A stretch of DNA of 64,000 nt from Mesorhizobium jarvisii (GTDB lineage: Bacteria; Pseudomonadota; Alphaproteobacteria; Rhizobiales; Rhizobiaceae): contig NZ_QZXA01000004.1 of assembly GCF_003601985.1 (NCBI RefSeq), positions 310,001-374,000 of the forward strand, written 5' to 3'. The notes beneath the pieces are model-generated. The model worked only from the letters and a program-made list of their open reading frames with translations, searched no databases and was not told where the DNA came from. This document shows positions 60,080 to 64,000 of the stretch, one piece after another. Position 1 is the stretch's first letter. Each line of letters opens with the position of its first letter. The translations under genes were made by a program, and so were the position numbers.

Positions 60080-61333
60080 CTATCCCGCAGCTCTTGCCGG
60101 CTCATCCTGCTGAAAGGCAGCCAGAGCCGCCTTCAACCCCTCGGGACCCATTGCCACCGTCTCCGGCGTCGGCGAGAAGCCGGCGCCCAGCATCTTGCGG
60201 CCAAGCATGTGGTCGCCGGGGCGGTTGACGGACTCGATGCCGAGCAACCGGTCGCCGGCATAGTGGTAGATCGAGAACTTGTTGTCGGGCAGGTCGCCCA
60301 GCACGACATGGCTGTCGCCGCCGGCGGTCAGCCCGACCATCTGCAGCTTCATGTCGCCAATATCGGACCAGAACCATGGCACCGCCGAATAGGCATCCGC
60401 GTGACCGGTGATCGTGCGCGCCGCGAGGCGGGCCTGGTCGGTGGCGTTCTGTACCGATTCCAGCCGCACATCGCCGCCGGTGAACCAGTGTCGGTAGGAG
60501 GCAACGTCGCCGATGGCCAGGATTTCCGGCACCGAACTGCGCATCTGGTGATCGACACGGATGCCGTTGGCGATGGCAAGGCCGGCGTCCTGCGCCAGTT
60601 CGACATTGGCCACGGCGCCGATGCCGACGATAACCATGCGCGCCGGCAATTTTTCACCCGACGAGGTCATGGCGGCGACGACATGACCGTTTTCGCCTTC
60701 GAGCCTTGAAATCGAGGTGCCGGTGAGGATGCGCACGCCGGCCGCTTCCAGCCTTTGGCGGACATGGCTTGCCACCACCGGCGCCACGGCGCGGCCGAGT
60801 AGCCGGTCGACCGCTTCCACCACCGTCACCGTGCGGCCGGCCGCACGCAGCGTCGCGGCGATCTCCAGCCCGATAAAGCCGCCACCGAGGATGACGACAT
60901 CTTCGCTCCGTGCGCTCAAGTCGCGGATCCGCCGGGCATCGGCCAGCGAACGCAGCGACAGGACGCCGGACAGATCCGAGCCAGGCAGCGGCAGGAGGCG
61001 CGGGCGCGACCCGGTCGCCAGGATCAGATGGTCGAAGGCAAGCACGCCGCCGCCTGATATCTCCAGGCTGCGGCCGCCGGCATCGATGCGTTCGATCCGC
61101 ACGCCCGGTCGGTAGTCGATGGCGTTGCCGGTATAGAAGGCCTCACCCCGAAGCGGTTGCGGTTTGGCGTCGGCATCCTTGATGAAGGTCTTCGACAGCG
61201 GTGGCTTATGGTAGGGCAGTTCGTTCTCGTCACTGATGAGGATCACCGGCCCGTCATAGCCGTCCTCGCGCAAACTGGCGGCCGCTTGCACGCCCGCATG
61301 ACCGCCACCGACAATGACCACGCCGTTCTTCAT
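60080..61333 (-). CDS. NAD(P)H-dependent ferredoxin/rubredoxin reductase-type flavoprotein
   Basis: A 417-aa FAD enzyme of the kind that hands electrons from NADH to a ferredoxin partner of an oxygenase. The FAD motif is VVIVGGGHAGVQAAASLRED, followed by NELPYHKPPLSKTF. The NADH motif is VVILGGGFIGLEIAATLRAA, and the second FAD motif is PEILAIGDVASYRHW. The C-terminal reductase domain follows. Its stop touches the upstream repeat. No oxygenase or P450 gene is adjacent, so its partner is unknown. Confidence 0.88.
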   Translation of the reverse strand: MKNGVVIVGGGHAGVQAAASLREDGYDGPVILISDENELPYHKPPLSKTFIKDADAKPQPLRGEAFYTGNAIDYRPGVRIERIDAGGRSLEISGGGVLAFDHLILATGSRPRLLPLPGSDLSGVLSLRSLADARRIRDLSARSEDVVILGGGFIGLEIAATLRAAGRTVTVVEAVDRLLGRAVAPVVASHVRQRLEAAGVRILTGTSISRLEGENGHVVAAMTSSGEKLPARMVIVGIGAVANVELAQDAGLAIANGIRVDHQMRSSVPEILAIGDVASYRHWFTGGDVRLESVQNATDQARLAARTITGHADAYSAVPWFWSDIGDMKLQMVGLTAGGDSHVVLGDLPDNKFSIYHYAGDRLLGIESVNRPGDHMLGRKMLGAGFSPTPETVAMGPEGLKAALAAFQQDEPARAAG

Positions 61334-61767
61334 CGCGTCCCAAATCCTGTTTCGATCCTAGGATCTCTCGGCAGGTGGCAATTGTCTGGCGCCGCCGCAA
61401 GAGAGCGTTTGCGGGTCGCACCCGGAACGGCGGCTGTCAATCGTACAGTTCGACAGCGAAGCCGGCGCAGCCGAGGTGTAAAGTTGACTTCTGTAGTTTA
61501 GAATAATTCTAAACTATTGTTTCAATTGGCTTTTCCCGTAGATTTTCGTTGACTTCCATCGGCGCCGAAGCTTTATGGGAGCCTGCGTATTGGCGCATCC
61601 CTTTGATGTCTGGGCCTTGAACCCGTTCGATTGGAGGCATTTTGGTGTCTTTTTTCCCCGAACCGCGCAATGGCGCGGCAAGTCTTGGCGCTTTTGGCAA
61701 CGACGTGGCCCCGCGCCGGTCGCCGCGCGCGCCCCTTACGGAATTTCCGAGAAACTGGAGAGTGATG
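61334..61767. other. 434-base intergenic region before the iron locus
   Basis: This holds the divergent promoters of the flavoprotein and imelysin genes. The only strong signal is the Irr-type palindrome at 61494-61516, with a TTGACT hexamer at 61484-61489 just upstream of it. A GGAGG followed by an in-frame GTG at 61645 could be an earlier start for imelysin. Nothing else in the stretch is supported. Confidence 0.6.
61494..61516. promoter_or_regulatory. Iron control element (Irr-type box) upstream of imelysin-bfd-bfr
   Basis: The core TTTAGAATAATTCTAAA at 61497-61513 is a perfect 7-3-7 palindrome, extended by TAG and CTA to 23 bases. It matches the TTTAGAA-N3-TTCTAAA pattern known for Irr-binding iron control elements in rhizobia. 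A TTGACT hexamer lies directly upstream. The first gene downstream is an imelysin-type iron protein followed by bfd and bfr. Irr control of the whole set is therefore likely. In related species Irr usually represses iron-storage genes when iron is low. Confidence 0.85.
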
Positions 61768-63057
61768 ATGACAGCACGGTATGGCGGCAGGCTGGCGGCG
61801 ATTGGTGCCACGGCGCTGCTGACGGCGGCGGTGTTCGTGCTGCCTGCCAAGGCGGAAACCGACGCGAAAGCGGTCATCAAGACCTATTCCGATATCGCGC
61901 TTGCCAAATATGAGGATTCACTGACCAGGGCGCAGGCTCTCGACAAGGCCGTCGATGCGCTGCTGGCCAACCCCTCGGTGGAAACGCTCAATGCCGCCCG
62001 CGAGGCCTGGAAGGCATCGCGCGTGCCCTACCAGCAGACCGAGGTCTACCGCTTCGGCAACAAGATCGTCGACGACTGGGAAGGCGAGGTGAATTCCTGG
62101 CCGCTGGACGAAGGCCTGATCGACTATGTCGCCAAGAGCTACGGCACGGAATCGGACACGAATTCGCTCTATACCGCCAATGTGATCGCCAACAAGGAAA
62201 TCGAGATCAACGGCAGGAAGGTCGATGCCTCGAAGCTTTCGCCGGAATTCCTCTCCGGCACGTTGCAGCAAGCCGGCGGCGTCGAGGCCAATGTCGCCAC
62301 CGGCTATCACGCCATCGAATTCCTGCTCTGGGGCCAGGACCTGCACGGCACCGGCCCGGGCGCCGGCGAGCGCCCTTACACCGACTACGACCTCAAGAAC
62401 TGCACCGGCGGCAATTGTGACCGCCGTGCCGAATATCTGAAGTCCGTCACCACCCTTCTGGTTTCGGACCTGCAGAAGATGGTTAACGACTGGAAGGCAG
62501 ACGGGGCCGCACGCAAGAACCTGGTCGATGGCGAGCCGAACACGGCGATCTCGGTCATCTTCACCGGCATGGGCTCTCTGTCCTACGGCGAACTGGCCGG
62601 TGAACGCATGAAACTCGGCTTGATGCTGCATGATCCGGAGGAGGAGCAAGACTGCTTCTCCGACAACACCTACAATTCGCACCTCTATGATGCGATCGGT
62701 ATCCGCGCCGCCTACCTGGCCAGCTACACGCGCCTCGACGGCACTGTCGTTTCCGGACCTTCGGTGCATGACATGGTCAAGGCGGCCGATCCGGCGATCG
62801 ACAAGGAACTGTCCGACAAGCTCGACGTCACCGTCGCCAAGATGGAGGCGATCAAGGCGCGGGCCGAGGCCGGCGAGGCCTATGACCAACAGATCGCCGA
62901 GGGTAACGCGGCGGGCAACGCCACCGTGCAGGCGGCGATCGACGCCTTGATCGACCAGACCAAGTCGATCGAACGTGCGGTCGGCTCGCTGAAACTCAAC
63001 GCCATCGCCTTCGAAGGCTCCGACAGCCTCGACGCACCCGACAAGGTGTTCAAGTAA
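61768..63057 (+). CDS. Imelysin-family iron-regulated periplasmic protein
   Basis: A 429-aa protein with a signal peptide (GRLAAIGATALLTAAVFVLPAKA). The imelysin signature GxHxxE appears as TGYHAIEFLLWGQDLHGTGP near residue 180. Two further helical-bundle segments follow (DTNSLYTANVIANKEIEING is upstream, SSYGELAGERMKLG-like text downstream). Imelysins of the IrpA/ICMP type bind iron at the cell surface or periplasm. GGAG seven bases upstream supports the ATG at 61768; an ATG at 61765 and a GTG at 61645 (with GGAGG) are alternatives. It is controlled by the Irr box and followed 112 bases later by bfd. Confidence 0.9.
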   Translation: MTARYGGRLAAIGATALLTAAVFVLPAKAETDAKAVIKTYSDIALAKYEDSLTRAQALDKAVDALLANPSVETLNAAREAWKASRVPYQQTEVYRFGNKIVDDWEGEVNSWPLDEGLIDYVAKSYGTESDTNSLYTANVIANKEIEINGRKVDASKLSPEFLSGTLQQAGGVEANVATGYHAIEFLLWGQDLHGTGPGAGERPYTDYDLKNCTGGNCDRRAEYLKSVTTLLVSDLQKMVNDWKADGAARKNLVDGEPNTAISVIFTGMGSLSYGELAGERMKLGLMLHDPEEEQDCFSDNTYNSHLYDAIGIRAAYLASYTRLDGTVVSGPSVHDMVKAADPAIDKELSDKLDVTVAKMEAIKARAEAGEAYDQQIAEGNAAGNATVQAAIDALIDQTKSIERAVGSLKLNAIAFEGSDSLDAPDKVFK

Positions 63058-63169
63058 GCGCCGAAACCTGGAGCCTGGCCGGAAGCTGATAATCGGCTCC
63101 GGAATGGGCTCCGGGACCTGAACAAGCCACACGGCGCGGGAGGCGCCGTCAGCCATCCGAGCACTGTAA

Positions 63170-63481
63170 ATGCTGATCTGCCATTGCAACATCATCACCG
63201 AGAAGGAGATCGAGCAGACGATCATCGGGCTGCTGGACCAGGACCCCTGGCAACTCATCGTGCCGGCCAAGGTCTATCACGCGATGCAAAAGCGTGGCCG
63301 CTGTTGCGGCTGTTTCCCAAATGTGGTCGAAACGATCATTCGGGTTACCGAAAATTACCACGCCCGCTCGGAGGCGAGCGGCGTCGATGTCGTTTCACAT
63401 CTGGATCGCGTCAGAGGCCTGCGCGTCCAATACGGGAGCAGAACCCATGAAGGGCGAAAGTCTGATCATCGAGCGGCTTAA
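63170..63481 (+). CDS. bfd: Bacterioferritin-associated ferredoxin (Bfd) with long C-terminus
   Basis: A 103-aa 2Fe-2S protein that gives electrons to bacterioferritin to release stored iron. Cluster ligands are Cys4 and Cys6 ([15 protein letters not shown]) and Cys45/Cys48 in RCCGCFP, with an extra Cys46. The part after residue ~65 is longer than in the ~65-aa gamma-proteobacterial proteins. Its last 35 bases overlap bfr in another frame. The gene starts with ATG at 63170. Confidence 0.92.
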   Translation: MLICHCNIITEKEIEQTIIGLLDQDPWQLIVPAKVYHAMQKRGRCCGCFPNVVETIIRVTENYHARSEASGVDVVSHLDRVRGLRVQYGSRTHEGRKSDHRAA

Positions 63482-63932
63482 CGAGGCTCTTTTCCTAGAG
63501 CTTGGAGCGGTCAATCAATATTGGGTGCATTTCCGTCTGCTGGAGGATTGGGGGTACACGAAGCTGGCCAAGAAGGAGCGGGCGGAATCGATTGAGGAGA
63601 TGCACCACGCCGACAGGCTCATCGCCCGGATCATCTTCCTTGAAGGCCATCCGAACCTGCAGTCCGTGGCGCCGCTGCGCATCGGGCAGAACGTCAAGGA
63701 AGTGCTCGAATCCGACCTTGCCGGCGAATATGACGCGCGCACGGCCTACAAGCGTTCGCGCGAAATCTGCCATGAGGTGGGCGACTACGTGACGATGAAA
63801 CTGTTTGAGGATCTGCTGGCTGACGAGGAAGGTCACATCGACTTCCTCGAGACGCAGCTCGACCTGCTCGCCTCGATCGGCGAGGAGAAATATGGCCAGC
63901 TCAACGCCGACTCGGCCAACGAGGCGGAGTAA
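63447..63932 (+). CDS. bfr: Bacterioferritin
   Basis: A 161-aa haem-containing iron-storage subunit; 24 form a shell that stores ferric iron. All ferroxidase ligands are present: Glu18, Glu51, His54, Glu94, Glu127 and His130. Met52, the haem ligand between paired subunits, is also kept. It has a GGGAG site within bfd and begins 35 bases before the bfd stop, so the two are coupled. The remaining 68 bases of the window hold no further gene. Confidence 0.97.
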   Translation: MKGESLIIERLNEALFLELGAVNQYWVHFRLLEDWGYTKLAKKERAESIEEMHHADRLIARIIFLEGHPNLQSVAPLRIGQNVKEVLESDLAGEYDARTAYKRSREICHEVGDYVTMKLFEDLLADEEGHIDFLETQLDLLASIGEEKYGQLNADSANEAE

Positions 63933-64000
63933 AGGCATGCGGGAATGCGGCGCCTGCTAGAATTCCCGCGCCGCTTGCGGCGGGCCGACGGCTCGCCGTT

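Noticed and set aside
1..64000. CRISPR arrays, insertion sequences or prophage genes
   Set aside because: No regularly spaced repeats, transposase, integrase or phage structural genes were seen on either strand.

Overview
The window looks like chromosomal DNA of a rhizobial alphaproteobacterium, most likely Mesorhizobium or a close Phyllobacteriaceae relative. Base composition is GC-rich throughout. The gene content is typical of the Rhizobiales: an SRP RNA followed by dnaX-ybaB-recR, a membrane cytochrome c (CycM type) divergent from kdsB-pheA, a yej-type peptide importer with two binding proteins, an imelysin-bfd-bfr iron locus behind an Irr-type box, and several GC-rich intergenic palindromic elements of kinds I associate with rhizobial genomes. 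I see no transposase, integrase, phage gene or CRISPR array, and no clear compositional break.

Layout. (1) 1-11904 is an accessory metabolic cluster. On the minus strand lie a family-5 binding protein, two ABC permeases and a CrtI-like FAD oxidoreductase. Divergently on the plus strand lie a metal-dependent cyclase/hydrolase, a second CrtI-like oxidoreductase, a MarR regulator and a two-gene indolepyruvate-type oxidoreductase (IorA plus IorB-DUF6537). Together they suggest uptake and breakdown of an aromatic or amino-acid-derived compound whose identity is unknown. (2) 11955-15580 is a very large three-part phospholipid repair enzyme (LplT-PlsC-acyl-ACP synthetase) preceded by three identical-pattern operator palindromes. 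(3) 15738-21407 holds a DUF1501/DUF1800 exported pair flanked by two small paralogous His-rich 'CGPGWH' proteins, then an ECF sigma factor, a one-TM presumed anti-sigma protein, a periplasmic sensor-like protein and an EF-hand protein. (4) 21624-28210 has a DUF2158 protein, tRNA-Thr(CGT), an unknown membrane protein, a DNA ligase-exonuclease repair pair, a TPR-methyltransferase, a small lipoprotein and a frameshifted P-loop gene. (5) 28219-36833 is the minus-strand operon yejA-yejA-yejB-yejE-yejF-ghrA. (6) 36953-47645 is mostly housekeeping: cycM, kdsB, pheA, a Dabb protein, nudC, a HIT protein, SRP RNA, dnaX, ybaB, an unknown gene, a SleB-like hydrolase, recR and an MltB-type transglycosylase. 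(7) 47906-53122 is a complete dipeptide-type ABC importer operon. (8) 53163-58464 is an RND pump with two adaptor lipoproteins on the minus strand. (9) 58691-63932 holds gabT, a ferredoxin-reductase-type flavoprotein, and the imelysin-bfd-bfr iron locus.

Many genes are translationally coupled: ATGA or TGATG junctions and 8-base overlaps occur throughout the transporter, efflux and ior operons, which supports the start sites and operon groupings chosen here. All functional calls come from reading motifs and recalling families. No database search was run.
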